A stretch of DNA of 64,000 bases from Paraspadella gotoi (GCA_051294375.1 CM119264.1:26781199-26845198), one strand, 5' to 3'. Shown: positions 1 through 12,157, counted from the first letter of the stretch. Translations and numbers: made by a program. The notes: generated by a model not told the origin, from the sequence alone.

Positions 1-36
1 CACAACACAAGGCCTACGCGATTCATATCGTATCTA

Positions 37-261
37 NNNNNNNNNNNNNNNNNNNNNNNNNNNNNNNNNNNNNNNNNNNNNNNNNNNNNNNNNNNNNNNN
101 NNNNNNNNNNNNNNNNNNNNNNNNNNNNNNNNNNNNNNNNNNNNNNNNNNNNNNNNNNNNNNNNNNNNNNNNNNNNNNNNNNNNNNNNNNNNNNNNNNNN
201 NNNNNNNNNNNNNNNNNNNNNNNNNNNNNNNNNNNNNNNNNNNNNNNNNNNNNNNNNNNNN
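37..261. other. Assembly gap (225 N)
   Basis: Run of 225 N. The 36 bases before it are isolated and show nothing recognisable. Confidence 0.99.
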
Positions 262-771
262 AAAATTGAAAAAAAGAAAATTTTCGTGAGAGGATTTCGA
301 GGCGATGTATCCAGTTTCTAACGAAGGCCGCGAAAATGTGAACTTTTTTTTAAAGTTTTACGTTATTTAAACTCTTCTTCGTAATTTGTCGATTGTTTGC
401 CTTTGATATTCCATGTCATGTTTTTTATATACAACTGATGATGGGTGATGTGTGATTGGAGGCCGGGCCGAATCGAGATTCCCGATTGGCGGTCATGGTC
501 TTGTTAAATCGGAGACTCGCCGTCGACCGAAGGAATGTTAAATTCATTAAACGCCACTCTTTCAATTTCACCAGTGATTTTTGCCAATATACATCCTGAC
601 CGCTTCTCGCTATTCCCTATTCCGCTTCTCATACCGTTCGTTCCTCTTCACCTCGAATCGCTCCTCAGACTCGCTTCTCGCTCCACTTCTCCAGCCAAAC
701 TCCATCAATCACGGGCGATCACGTGACGACGCGGACGTGAAACCCGAGAATCACGAAAATCGCCGGAGGGT

Positions 772-778
<7 letters not shown>

Positions 779-853
<75 letters not shown>
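779..853. repeat. (GA)n microsatellite
   Basis: Almost pure GA dinucleotide for about 75 bases, followed by an imperfect GA/GT stretch to about 893. It is the first of more than 25 GA/CT arrays in the window. Other long ones are near 1633, 2127, 4682, 7459, 8541, 9582, 17595, 18454, 18766, 19795, 23970, 24163, 27155, 28375, 29920, 32235, 38840, 39140, 51056, 53116, 58527 and 60449. Confidence 0.97.
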
Positions 854-862
<9 letters not shown>

Positions 863-1628
863 TGAGAGAGCAGAGAGAGTGAGAGAGAGTGAATAGAAAT
901 GCGGCATTCCAAGGAAATGAGGTAAGTATTTACGGTTTGTAATAGTAATAGTTTGTAATAGATAGTTCATTGACTGTAATATATGGTCGTTCAATCGAAA
1001 AATAACGAGAAATAGTTTATAAAAGTCCAGTAATTGTGAGCTAATGGAATAAATCTTATAAATAGTAAGTTTCCAAGTTTACTTCAAGCAAACGATTAGA
1101 CAAACGAGCCTGTCATGAACTTTATATTGCATGTTTATTGCATCAATTTTAGTAAGCTTGACAACTATACAAATCCAGTAAGATATTTAGATATAACCGT
1201 AGCACGTAGACACGGCAAGAGGCTTACGAATGGCATGCTCCCTCTGAATCGATGGCAACGAAAAACTCGGCTTCAATAATTCTCGAATCTCTTGAGACGA
1301 AGTTTCCAGCGAAAAGGGATACTAAAAATAATTCTCGCTCTCTGTCTTTTCTTTTCTCTTCCTTACTTTTTATTCTTTTCTTTCTTTCTTTCCTTTTGTC
1401 TTTTTCCTTTCTTTATGGTTTTCCCTTTTTTTATCTTATTTTTTTAACCGTTTCTATTCAAATGTTTTTTTTTCTGTATTCTTCTTTCTTATTTTCAAGT
1501 GTTGGTTAAATATCATGAAATTATATTCACTGACTGAACCTTACCTACGGGGTTTCTACATTGAAAAATGAATAGATTCAAAAGTGATATCAACCCAGAA
1601 AAAGAAACGTCGAATTTATTCACAGTAT

Positions 1629-1673
<45 letters not shown>

Positions 1674-2125
1674 TCTCTCTCTCTTTCTCTCTCTCTCGTT
1701 CAATTTCTGTTCAGTCCGCGAAAGAGAAAAAAACAAAAGGCCCCGTTTTCCTCTCTCGAAATTGGCCTCGCGCCTCTCGACCCTCATTCCACATCCTGGT
1801 CCGTCGGTACTTCTTACGAGTCCCCGGCTGTAACCGGGCCGTGCAGTAAACGGACCTCGTATATGAGAAGGTTCGAATGGACGATTGTTCGCCAGCGCCT
1901 CTTTCGGAGTTTGGAAGAAACTTAACAAAAGGGCAACGGAGAGTGGGAGGGAGAGAGAGAAAGTGAGATAGGGAGAGAGAGAGTGAGAGCAAGAGAGAGA
2001 TTTTTTTTCTTTCGTTCATTGGACTCTGGACTCTCTCTGTCTCTCTCCTCTTCGTCTCCCTCCCGCGGCGCGGCGTTATTTACGAGAAGCGGCGTCTCTC
2101 GCGGCCGAGGGCGCCGACGCCAGGG

Positions 2126-2171
<46 letters not shown>

Positions 2172-2627
2172 AGAGAGAGAAGAGAAGAGAGAGAGAGCAG
2201 GATGAGGACGACGATTTCCACCAGAGAACCGAGAAGAGAGAGAGAAGCTGTAAATGGAACCTGCCGCTAGGCGACCAGCGCCACCGAAAACGACGATGGC
2301 GATGCCGCTTTACGACGCCGTCGCTGCCATCGTCGGTGGCTCCGTATTTGCCCATTGCTCAATCTATCGTTGAAGAGAACTAAAACAAGTATGAGCAAAC
2401 AATGTCGGATCTGCCTACGTGGATGGATTGGAATGAAATTTTGTGTGTGGGTAGGAAATTGTATGATTAATAATTATGTGGTAATCAGCTAATCCGATGG
2501 TAAATCACGATAATTCTTTCTGACCCTCAACTTGTGATCTTAACAGATTATAACAAAATCATAACATAACAAATCATAACAGACTTGTTAATAAATCTAT
2601 GAAAAAATCTATAAATCAATTAATCTA

Positions 2628-2839
2628 CTAATGAACTCCCGACCCCGAGTAGAACGCCGACGCGAACTTTGGTCAAAGTTGACCCCAAGAAGATTGAAGA
2701 TGGCGCTGGCGTCGTTGCCAGTTCCGTCGCCGGCGTCGCCGGCGTCGCGAATGAACGAAAACCAAAAATGACACGAGAGACGGCGCCGCAGGGGGTAATA
2801 CCGGATCGCAAGAAACGTCTTGTTAGTGAAGGTTTTTGA
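2628..2839 (+). CDS. Possible exon, unknown product
   Basis: A 70-codon open frame with non-repetitive, protein-like composition ends at a TGA at 2837-2839. It includes the segments TLVKVDPKKIEDGAGVVASS and TRETAPQGVIPDRKKRLVSE. It lies in the only GC-rich, non-microsatellite part of this stretch. I see no convincing acceptor, and a minus-strand frame is also open, so the strand is uncertain. No family is recognised. Without a splice partner this stays a weak candidate. Confidence 0.25.
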
Positions 2840-4349
2840 TATGAAGATAAAAAAGAGATTACTAAAGACTAGGGACAAACTTTGTCAATGGAGTGGGTCA
2901 GAAGTTTCATTTGGGAAGGTTCCCAAAAGAAACTTCATACATTTCTGAGAAAACTTTCAATGGTCCAAAATTTTTTTAGAATGGCGAAAAGCACAAGTAA
3001 TTAATTTTTTGATATTTATTTATAGATAGGAAATGTTAAAAAAAAAATTTTTAGAATTTTTTATTTTTAAAAGCAAATTCAGATTCTTCAGATTCTTTTT
3101 TCAATATTTTGATGATAAATGGGTCAATATTAGGAAAACCTGAAAAAATCATTCTCATCATCATCATCTGATAATTTTAATAGTTTTTGCTAATTTTCAG
3201 TTATCAAACATCAAAATTTTTAAAAGTTGTAATTACATTTTTTGCTTAAATTTTTAAGCTCTATAAGAATCAATTAAAAAAAACTAAAAATATAAAAAAA
3301 ATTTCTGACATTATATAATTATATAGCAATATAATAATTTTAATTAACGAATTACTCTTGGTTCGGAACATTTTTGTAAAAAAAAAAATTTAAATTTAAA
3401 AGGTTTGGAAGCAGTTTAAAAAGATTTCGGCTTTGGTGCCAATGAAACTGACAACACTTGGCAAATTTTGACATTGTCAAGGCTCAAGAAAAAAAAAAAT
3501 TTAGCGGAGGATCGTACCCTTGGCCTCGTTTTATTTCTTTCCGTTTATATCTATCGTAGCGAAGGAAAAAAAAAGGAAAAGAATAGTGAATAGAAAAGTT
3601 GACCCCAGAAATTCGTCACTTATTCTCTTTTGCTATCGTTTTATGTTATGCTTATGGTAAGGAAGATTCGTCGACGAGTTTCTACAAACAAAAATAAACA
3701 AAACAAATATGGTTTTCTCTCTAAATTTTCAACGCAACGAATTGAAAGTCTCTATACAATGTTATTGATATTAATAAATAACAATAAGCATATTTTTTGG
3801 ACAGAAAGAAACCAATTCTCTCCCTTAGACGAAAAGTGTCCTCGTTCATCCAGCGCTCCTCTCAGCTCATCCTCTCTCTTCTCCTTTTTTAATCCCAACT
3901 CTTTTCTTCCCCCCCGAGTTGGCCTCTTTTGAGTTTCATTGTTAGAGATCGGTGGAACATGGGGAGGGTAGGAGCAGCGGCCAGGTGGGTTGAGCAAGAG
4001 CAGAGCGAAGAACTGGAGCAAAAAGAGGGCGGGGGGAAGAAGGAATGTGTGCGAAATTGTGTGTGTGTGTGTGAGGGAAACGAGAGAAAAGCAGTAAATG
4101 TGTAGAAAAACAGTCGATAGAGAACGAACACAAACTGGTAAAGAAAGAAAAGTGAGAGGTAGCCGTAGCGAGTGGAGCAAAGTGAAGCGGAGCGGAAGAA
4201 GGAGCGGAACAATACCGGAGCGAAATTCATGCATTAATCATAAACGCGAATACATATTCATCCTTTGCCTTTAGACGTCGTCTCGCCGTTTAGTGCTTTG
4301 CCCTTTTTTTGAAAACCGTTTCACTCTTTGGCGTGGTGTGTGGCCTCTC

Positions 4350-4382
<33 letters not shown>

Positions 4383-4716
4383 TCTCTCTCTCATCTCTCT
4401 CTTTCTTTCTTTCGTTCTCCGTCGCTGTCGACAAGGGCTCTCTGAATTTCCTTTCACAGGCGCCCCTCTTTACGAAAAACACCCATTCCCACTGACCTTT
4501 TTCCAGTTGACCACAAGATCACGCCCCACCATGGACCACCTTCCTTCACCACTTCCTCCACCACTACCTCCACCGACAAACCCTCCTTCAATTCTTTTCC
4601 ACCGCGCGCCAGTTTTGGTTCAAATCCCTGGACTATATTGCTATGTAAAAATATCTTATTAAGTATTCCTCCTACCGGAAAGAAAGAGAGAGAGAGAGAG
4701 AGAGAGCAGAGCAAGG

Positions 4717-4757
<41 letters not shown>

Positions 4758-4778
4758 GAAAGAGTAAAAAGCAGAAAT

Positions 4779-5440
4779 TTTTTTTTTTTTTTTTTTTTTT
4801 CTCTGAAAAGAAAACAGAGCAAACAAATAATTGCGGGAATGGTTGCAAAAATATCTTATGTCACATAAACGAGAACAAATAAGGGGAAGATAAAAATGAA
4901 AAAGAAGAAGAGATCGGGAGACAAAGTCAAGCAACTCCGTCCACATGAGACGGCACCTCAATCACGGGACTTCGGGAAGCGAGCAGGTCCCCGTTCTCGC
5001 GCTGAAGGCAGACAGAAAGTCTCTCAAAAAAGTGCTTAGCGTTTGGCCGATATCTAAGCCTGCATTCGTTGCTTGGAGTTTGGCGAAATCTTTTAAGTTT
5101 GAGAAAGCATCCAGGTCCCATGCCCCGAAGGTAGTAACAACCAGAGGGATGAAGCCAACGTCGGCCGGCAGTTTGCCTTCGTACTTAGCATGTTTGGCCT
5201 GGCGACTCGTTCCAGGGCATAGGTGGGGTTGAGGATGGTATGACCAAAACAGTCCTGGCGAAGGGGAGGGTGACAGTAACATCAAAGGCGTGGTGGTCTT
5301 GTTCCGACATCTTTTCCAACCCACGGATTGTGAAATCCCCAGGTCTAGAGGCATCATCCGCCAGGTTCCTTTCTTCTTTGGTGGGCGCAAGTAGGCGCTG
5401 CTGAAGCAGTCGGAGCAATGGCATTCCCCGAAGGAGTTAT
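4779..5440 (-). mobile_element. Decayed 3' end of a poly(A)-tailed retroelement
   Basis: The minus strand carries a degraded reverse-transcriptase C-terminal region (4962-5430). It is followed about 130 bases later by a run of about 23 T on the plus strand (4779-4801), which is a poly(A) tail in the element's sense. A 5' truncation near 5440, a frameshift inside the coding region and a 3' poly(A) tract are the usual signs of a dead LINE-type copy. I see no flanking target-site duplication. The upstream limit almost coincides with the start of duplication A (5456). Confidence 0.5.
4962..5430 (-). pseudogene. Reverse transcriptase C-terminal fragment, frameshifted
   Basis: Two overlapping minus-strand frames join into one conserved module. 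The upstream frame (about 5430-5210) reads LRLLQQRLLAPTKEERNLAD, then SRPGDFTIRG and FDVTVTLPFA. The downstream frame (about 5213-4962) reads KYEGKLPADVGFIPLVVTTF, then GAWDLDAF and FLRDFLSAF. From memory, the order 'Arg-Pro-x-Asp', 'Asp-Val-Thr-Val-Thr', 'Lys-Tyr', 'F-x-P-(VL)-V-x-T-x-G' matches the C-terminal nuclease-like domain after the RT in many uncharacterised invertebrate retroelement proteins. The frame change near 5210 and the absence of the catalytic RT motifs upstream make it a pseudogene. I could not search for the family, so its clade is not assigned. Confidence 0.55.
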
Positions 5441-5664
5441 GAACGGCGAATTTTGAAATAGAAATAGAGTTAAAGCAAAAATTGAGAGAAAGTAAAGAAT
5501 TGGAAGCGAATAATAAGAATAACGGAAATGGAGATGACAAAGCCTTTGTCAAAGGGAAAGGGGAAAAACTTATAACGAAAAAAAATATATGAATAATAAA
5601 TTAGCCTTGTTTAACCGTTTTAACAATATTGTTAGTCAACTAGAATGCCACCAATTCACCTTGG

Positions 5665-5795
5665 TCATTGTCATCTCTTGTCATATGGCCATTGGCCAAT
5701 CTACCATCTCCTCTCATTGATGCCAATCTGTCATCTCCTATCATTGATCTCAATTGACCATCTCCTATCATTAATACCATTCTACCATCTTCAGC
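5665..5795 (+). repeat. Minisatellite, CATCTCCTATCATT unit
   Basis: About five imperfect tandem units of about 25-30 bases sharing CATCTCC and TATCATTGAT or CAATCT. The equivalent array in copy 2 is at about 16088-16208. Confidence 0.7.
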
Positions 5796-5914
5796 GACAC
5801 GAGAAATTCCTTTCCAGGCCTTCCCCCGGCGTCGTCGCCGCCCCCATCGCCGTCGCGTCTATTTCCGGCGTCGTTTTCGTCCTCGTTCGCGAAACGGCGT
5901 CTCGACGCCGAGAT

Positions 5915-6140
5915 TCTCAATTCCAATTTTCGTTTCCATCGCCCCGAGAGAAGGCGCCGCCGCAAAGAAAAAGGAGCGCCGAGTAAAACTGGGAATACTC
6001 GACGCCGAGACCAGACATTTCTCAATATTCTCAATTTCGCTTTTCGTTTCCATCTCGACCACCGGAGCAGAAGCCGCGCCGCCGCAAAGAAAAGCGAAGC
6101 GCCGGCATAAGGTCGCACGAGTAAAAACTGTGAACTTCTA
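5915..6140 (+). repeat. Local tandem duplication of about 110 bp
   Basis: The segment with ATTCTCAATT, TTCGTTTCCATC, GCCGCCGCAAAGAAAA, GCGCCG and GAGTAAAA occurs twice in succession (about 5915-5995 and 6025-6135). The corresponding part of copy 2 (about 16325-16425) has it once. It is therefore a difference between the two copies larger than the usual single-base indels. Confidence 0.6.
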
Positions 6141-6504
6141 GGCCTCTTTGCCCACCCTACACATCTGCCCCCCCGTCCCCCCTTGTGCTCAACCAACAAA
6201 GAAGGGGCAAAGTCCGCTCATCAACTAAGCAACCACTGCTCTAGGGGAATGCGAGCTCACTATCTATCCCTCTCCTCATCTCTACCTACCTTCCCTCGTC
6301 GTCCCTCTCTTCTCCTCTCATCTCTCTACTTCTAATCATCCTCCTTCTCCTCCTCTCTCTCCTTCGACACTTGTGCTCATGCTCGAGACCAAATTTTTTT
6401 TTTGCGGCATCACAATTTCTAATCGCAAACAAAAACTATTTTCTCGTTTCGACTTGCCGTACCGCCCGCCGCCGCGCCCAGCCCGCCGCCATCGCCGCCC
6501 GCCC

Positions 6505-6529
6505 NNNNNNNNNNNNNNNNNNNNNNNNN
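6505..6529. other. Assembly gap (25 N)
   Basis: Exactly 25 N inside a GCC-rich stretch. The same length recurs at 29976-30000 and 54865-54889, and a gap of about this size is near 26792. Confidence 0.99.
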
Positions 6530-7066
6530 CCGCCGCCGCCGCCGCCGCTGCCGACGCAGCCATCGTAGCTGCCATCAATAACAGCGCCAGGGCCGGCACA
6601 AACGGCGACGCCGCCAGCGCCGTCCTCTGTCGACGGCGCCGCGTCGATCGTTGATCGTCGATCATATAATTGTATACTGTAGTCGAGCATTGCCTAGGTT
6701 CACCCCGCCTATAAGCATGATACTTTCAGTTGTGACCCGGTGGCTCATTGAGTAAAGCCATCAGCTCATGGCCACAATACTTTAATTGCTCAGCTAAAAT
6801 TTGTTAGCAATATAAATAAACTAAAAGTAAACAGACGCGATTTTGGGTTAATAATCCTTTCTTGTATTGTCTTTTACCACAACCGATATTGAAAATTGTT
6901 TTACCCCTTTGCGGTTTTAAGATGAGAATGTGCTTGCGTAATAGTATCAATCTGCTTTTCAACGCTGTTTTGTGTTTAGTTAGCATTTGTTTGCTTGTTT
7001 GTTTTAAAGAGAGAGAGAGAGAGGGAGAGAGAAGAGAGAGGAGAGAGAGAGAGAGACGAGGCGTCT

Positions 7067-7234
7067 NNNNNNNNNNNNNNNNNNNNNNNNNNNNNNNNNN
7101 NNNNNNNNNNNNNNNNNNNNNNNNNNNNNNNNNNNNNNNNNNNNNNNNNNNNNNNNNNNNNNNNNNNNNNNNNNNNNNNNNNNNNNNNNNNNNNNNNNNN
7201 NNNNNNNNNNNNNNNNNNNNNNNNNNNNNNNNNN
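7067..7234. other. Assembly gap (168 N)
   Basis: Run of 168 N at the edge of a GA microsatellite. Copy 2 carries continuous GA-rich sequence at the matching place (about 17200-17340). Confidence 0.99.
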
Positions 7235-7458
7235 GTGTGTTTAAAGCGCCGACGCCATCTATTTCGCCATCCAGTTTCCCGCCATTTTTCTTAGTTGGTT
7301 TCTTTGGACTCGTTGCTTCCCGGTTTGTACCTGAGAATCGAGAAAAGTCATTTTGCCGGATTCTCTTTGTATAAAAAAGGGCAAAACTGCATAATCTCTC
7401 GATTTGGCTTATCAAGTAAGAATCGTTAAAATTTAATCGCTCTAAGCATTAAGTTTTT

Positions 7459-7511
<53 letters not shown>

Positions 7512-7518
7512 AACTCAC

Positions 7519-7684
7519 CAGTGCTCCTCGTGCACGTATTTCTTGTGCACTGGTGCATCACTGATCTCATCCAAGTTTCCCTTTTTCGCCTTCTTCAGGA
7601 CCGAGGCTTTCTCCGATCCTTTGATCGACTCGTACTCGTCGTGTTCGGTCCCAATCTCTTTCTCCATGTTCTGTCCCTGGACGT
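7519..7684 (-). CDS. Internal exon of unknown gene (copy 1)
   Basis: Minus-strand exon of 166 nt. The acceptor is at its upper edge (pyrimidine-rich TTTCCTCTAATTTATCC, then CCTTACCAG) and the donor is TG|GTGAGT at 7518-7513. The frame is open throughout and reads MEKEIGTEHDEYESIKGSEK, then ASVLKKAKKGNLDEISDAPV and HKKYVHEEH. It is a charged, Lys/Glu-rich and probably soluble or flexible segment. It enters with two leading bases (AC), which exactly completes the single G left by the exon at 11693-12157 to a GAC codon, so the two can belong to one transcript. I do not recognise the family. The copy-2 equivalent (17692-17868) is frameshifted. Confidence 0.6.
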
Positions 7685-8231
7685 CTGGTAAGGAAAGGAT
7701 AAATTAGAGGAAAGTTAAGAGAAAAATGGAGAATTGATTGAAGTCAGGTAATTTATTGCGTGATTTTGTGAAAATGAATGCTGAAATGGTGAACGAGGTG
7801 GAAAGAACTGTTCAGCAAGTCTTACGAATCAAGAACCGAAAGACATGTTGGTATTAATTAAAAATATATATACATTATACAATCGCCATCAATCTTTTAT
7901 TAAACTACTAACAGCAAGCTAGAATTTAAAAAAAATACAAAAGGGAGACAACAAATGCAGGATTTCCTGAGTATGTCGTTGTCAAAGAAATAGCTAACAT
8001 GATCAGTCTTACCATACCTGAATAGACAAAAACAGACAAGTTCGCATACAACAATAACATTTCTAATATTTGTACACTTCGACGCTTGCAAGCTCATTTC
8101 TATTTCTCCCAACTTCACCCTAATGCATAGAGTGGAGAGGGGGGGCGCCCGGGGTGGCGGGAATTAACATGGTTTGTTTACTCAAGTCGATGTGAGATTC
8201 TCCCCCAACGACTCCGCGTTTATTGCCCCCT

Positions 8232-8263
<32 letters not shown>

Positions 8264-8549
8264 GTGCTCTCTCGTCTCTCCTCTCTCTCTCTCTCCTCAC
8301 CTCCTCTCTCTCTCTCTCTCTCTCTCTCTTCGCTGCTTAAAACACACCAGGTTTGACTTTAATAGCCTGCCCTCTCTTACTGCCCTGTTTCAGACACATT
8401 TTAAAATCGGATGATTACATTTATCACTCTTTTCTTTTTTCTTTTTTTTCTTTAACTTTTTTTTCCCTCTTTCTGCACTTTTTTTCGTTCCTTTTGGATA
8501 ATAAACAAAAAGGAGAGAGCAAAAGATGAGAAAAGATTCATCTCTCTCT

Positions 8550-8635
<86 letters not shown>

Positions 8636-8740
8636 TTTATGAGCCTGGGGTTCTCCTTCGGCCCCTCAAGCGCCAACGAGAAATTTGGGTCATTTTCCCG
8701 TCGGCAATTTTTTTTTTCTACTTCTACTCCTTTTGAAGAG

Positions 8741-8863
8741 AATCGCTGGTGATCTATGGAAGAACTTGGAGCAGCTCCAGCATGCTGCAGCACTGGACGG
8801 CCGTCGATGCTTCCGACGACCGCAGCCGACGCCGCAGCAGCATTCTTCTAGCGTTCCTCTCTT
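8741..8863 (+). CDS. Possible exon, unknown product (copy 1)
   Basis: After the pyrimidine-rich CTTCTACTCCTTTTGAAG a plus-strand frame reads IAGDLWKNLEQLQHAAALDG, then RRCFRRPQPTPQQHSSS. It lies in a GC-rich island among CT microsatellites and is kept with indels in copy 2 (about 18955-19073). The minus strand is also open (Cys-rich), so strand and reality are uncertain. No family is recognised. Confidence 0.25.
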
Positions 8864-9394
8864 CTTTTTTAAGCAAAACAAAAAACAAAAAAACGAGCGG
8901 CGCCGTTTTCATTCGCCTTTACCAGCTCTTCACACTTTCTACGGGGTCATCGTTATTTTCTACCTGAATATTTACATTAACGTTGAATCAAAATGTCCAA
9001 CTCCAAAAGCAATAATTCGGGCATATTTCAGCAGCCGTTTCTATAACATCATTGTTGATCATGCAAACACAAAGGCAGCTTTCCATCGAAAATAGATAGA
9101 GACTTTGTTCATCACTCGATGAAATATTTACGCCCAAACTTCAGCAATGGTTAGAAAACTAAAATACTTAAAAAGCGATAGTTCATCTCAAGAGTCACAT
9201 ATGGAGTCACACACTTTTTTTCGATTTGCGTTTTCGTCGGAGGAGACTATCTTACACTCCCCCCCCCCTCAAAATTTGCCGAAACCAATGACCCGATAAA
9301 ATTTATAAAATGTTGGAGTTTAGTCAGGTTTATTTCATTGTTTAATGTCCCTGAAGCTTAAACTCAAGGGCTGATAGCCTTAACCCTGAAAAAG

Positions 9395-9518
9395 TGTTCA
9401 TCGTCGTGGTCGTCGTCGTTATCGTCGTCGTCATAGTCGTCGTCATCGTCGTCACCATCGTCGTCGTCGTCCATGTCGATCCTCGCGCTAAAAGGCTCGT
9501 GACAGTCGAGTCTCCAAG
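9395..9518. CDS. Possible exon over a GTC/GAC triplet tract
   Basis: The tract is a (GTC)n/(GAC)n imperfect repeat followed by unique sequence. On the plus strand it ends in VDPRAKRLVTVES at a donor CCAAG|GTGATT (copy 2, at 19749: TCCAAG|GTGAGT, a strong donor). On the minus strand the same DNA encodes PWRLDCHEPFSARIDMDDDD followed by an Asp-rich run and a possible donor CAGG|GTTAAG. The better donor favours the plus strand, while the acidic peptide favours the minus strand. I cannot decide between them. Confidence 0.3.
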
Positions 9519-9581
9519 GTGATTCTTCACCAAGACTTCGCCATTCACTTTATCATGCTCTCCTCTTCTCTCCTCTCTCTC

Positions 9582-9622
<41 letters not shown>

Positions 9623-11692
9623 CTCTCCTCTTTTCACTTTCTTATTGTGCCTTCATTCTCTCTCTCCTTTCTCTCTCATCTCCCCTCTCTCTCTCCATCT
9701 CACTTATTCTCCCAAAGCCTAACATCATTTAAGATGTTCTCCCTCAGATCAACCAAGATCATCTAAAATGATATCACATCTTAGATGATAATTATTTTCT
9801 CTTGTTCGTTACTTCGACGGCGATGAAAGACGAACATCCATCAGGCGTAGATTCTATTGCAGTTTCTCTCTCTTCCCTCAACACCCGTTGCTTTTTTCTT
9901 GCACCCTTTCATCTAATCGCCCTACCCACTTTTTTAAAGAAAATAACTATCCGAGATTGCTTATCGAACTCATCGCCTTCTCCGCTCGCTACGCCCCCTC
10001 AAGTCTAATGTGGGGCGATCTTTGCGCACCCTTGCATCTCATTGCTTAAAAAAAAGAAAAAAAGATAGAAAGAAAGAAAGAAAGAGTCGTTGTAGTATAA
10101 AGAAGAAAAAACTGAGCGGGAAGAAAAGAAAGAGAGAAGTGAAAAAGATAAAAAATACATTCGTATCAGATTCAGATAGGAACAAGAATTATCATCCCAG
10201 TATATGAAGTATAAAAGAAAAAAAAAGAGGAAAAAAAAATAAGAGAGGAAAAAGAAGAAGTAGAGGAAGAAGAAAAAAAGAAAAGTGAATCAAAAAAAAG
10301 AGAAGAGAAAGAAAAGAATACCTATTCAAACACTCCTCCCCATTCCCTCTCTCTCTTCCTCTTTTGAAAAAAAAATGGCGCGTATTTCTCTGTTTATTTA
10401 TCCCCGTAGCAGAAAAAAAAAGCAAAAAAAAAAAAAAGAAAGAAAAAAGCAGGAGTGCATCGGAATCTCGGGGTTTTTCTCTCTAACGATGCCGGAAATC
10501 GAAACTCGCTTCCAGGTCCCGAGGGGTCAAACCTTTTTCAAATCCGCGGCCAACGGGATTTCTGAATTTCTTTCTTTTTTTTCTTTTTTTTTTTTTTGCC
10601 CTAGAACGATTATTAATAGAGGGCCGAAGGGGTTGCGCCCGGGCCGGGGTTGGGGTGGTTAAGGGTTCGGAGCTCAAGGGGGCATGGACAAAGGTAGGGA
10701 GGTAAAGGAGAAATAGGGGCAAAGAAATAAAAGAATAAGGAAGGTAAGTTACGAAAGAGGAATGCGCAGATATTTATTATGACCGGAAGGAGAGAAGCCT
10801 TGAAAAGGCAGGGGGGTGGGGGGGGCCTTGTGGATATTTAGCGTGGCGGCGCGTGGCGGCGAGCGTCGGCCCGCGCGGGCGAAAGGCAAACATGACCCAC
10901 ATTTCTTCTCTAGATTGACTCGAAAGTCAAAAGAGGACGGGGGAAAGAGGGGGGGGGAGGCTGGTGGGCAGAAAAGACTCAAGTATCAGAGAGGGCATTA
11001 GGTGAAGACTGAGAGTGTCGGAGAAGGTATTAGGTTAAGGTTTAAACGTGCGAGAGGGCATTGAGGGGTATCGAAGTATCAGAAAAGAGCATTGGGTTAT
11101 GATAAGAGTCAGTGAGAGGGATAAGAAAAGAAAATCTAGTTAATAGATTAAAATGTTAAAAGAGGCGGAAATGTATTTTTTTTTTTAAAAAGTGATCTAG
11201 ATTCTAGAGATTTGACAAAAGTACTTGATACTTGATACTTGATAGAAATTTTGAAGAACCGGTTATTTAGTAAGGTATCAGGGTAGGGAGCGATATTCTT
11301 CGGACTGAATGACAGAGAAAGCATATTACATATTTATTACAATAGCCTGGTCCCATATACTACTATACCGAGAGCTCGGATAGAAATGAATGAAATCTGA
11401 ATAAAAGAGAGGAAAAGAAAAAAACGCTCTCTGAGTCTCTGGCGCCGGGGGAGATAAAAGATGGAATCGAGATGGAATCAAATATGGCACCGATAAGAAC
11501 AGAATCGAACAAAAAAGAAGATCAACGCAAAACTTGACTCATTTCGAATGTTCGTAATCGCTCTTTCTTTTACCAAAACCACTCAGACAATCCGATCTAC
11601 GCTCTCTAAGATAACCATACCTCGAGTTCCACCCATAACCACCTTAATCTCACCCCCCAACACCCCAACCTCTACCTTCACCCCCACCTCAC

Positions 11693-12157
11693 CGATCTGC
11701 GCCTCCAACGCGTCGCCAAAGTCGCTGGCGTCGAGAACTTTGTCGCCGGTTTTCCCTCGAGCGAAGTCGTCCCAGCGGCGCGCACGAAGCCGGCGCCATT
11801 TCAAGGCCGCGATGTCTAGAGTGGCGCGGCGGCGTCGCCCGATCCCGATGTGAGCGAGGAAATCGGCGGCGTTGTCGATGGCCTCCGTCTTGGCTTTGTC
11901 GTCGGCGTTAATTCCCTTAGCGACGGCGTCGGTTTTGGCTTCGGACGAGACGGCGTCGGAGGCGGAGGAGGTGGCGCTTTTCTTCGTGTGAGCGGCGCTG
12001 CGGTTGGTCGTCGCCTCCGCGCCGATCGAGATCGCCTGGCGCCCGTCCAAGCCGCCACCAGTGGCGCCGCCGTACGTCATGTCGGGCATCGACTTCTTTC
12101 CCCACTGGAGGTCGGTGTCGATGCCGAAGAAGGTCCCGTCCGCCGAGTTGACGTCGC
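11693..12157 (-). CDS. Large internal exon of unknown gene (copy 1)
   Basis: Minus-strand exon of 465 nt. The acceptor TTCAATTCTCCCAAG lies just above 12157 and the donor ATCG|GTGAGG is at 11692-11687. The 154 codons are strongly GC-biased at third positions, unlike the flanks. The protein starts DVNSADGTFFGIDTDLQWGK, continues MPDMTYGGATGGGLDGRQAI, then has an Ala/Ser/Thr/Lys-rich, Asp-rich middle (SATSSASDAVSSEAKTDAVA) and a basic C-terminal part (AALKWRRLRARRWDDFARGK). No domain is recognised; composition suggests a low-complexity, partly disordered protein. Splice phase fits exon 12284-12314 before it and exon 7519-7684 after it. The copy in block 2 (about 22100-22585) has several frameshifts. 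Confidence 0.6.

Larger units (their letters stand above)
262..4770. other. Non-coding region with microsatellites
   Basis: No gene is recognised here apart from one doubtful exon at 2628-2839. The stretch holds (GA)n at about 779-853, (CT)n at 1633-1705, (GA)n at 2127-2195, an A/T-rich block at 2990-3420, (CT)n at 4340-4410 and (GA)n at 4682-4752. The open frames over these tracts are only Ser-Leu or Arg-Glu translations of dinucleotide repeats. Confidence 0.7.

Noticed and set aside
1568-2355. Several overlapping 90-110 residue open frames on both strands
   Set aside because: They are translations of (CT)n/(GA)n (Ser-Leu or Arg-Glu runs) with no splice sites, start context or conserved segments. 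The same holds for similar frames near 4309, 8174, 13240, 17238, 18390, 24074, 38675, 42255, 48793, 51054, 54151 and 58469.
5665-5795. CRISPR-like array of short repeats
   Set aside because: Units are head-to-tail without constant repeat and unique spacer, in a eukaryotic context: an ordinary minisatellite. The same applies to 26487-26918 and 32750-33040.
6715-6780. tRNA or SINE candidate around GGTGGCTCATTGAGTAAAGC
   Set aside because: It has an A-box-like word, but no B box at the right distance and no cloverleaf; the GGTTCACCCCG word lies upstream rather than downstream. The same applies to the copy at about 16865.
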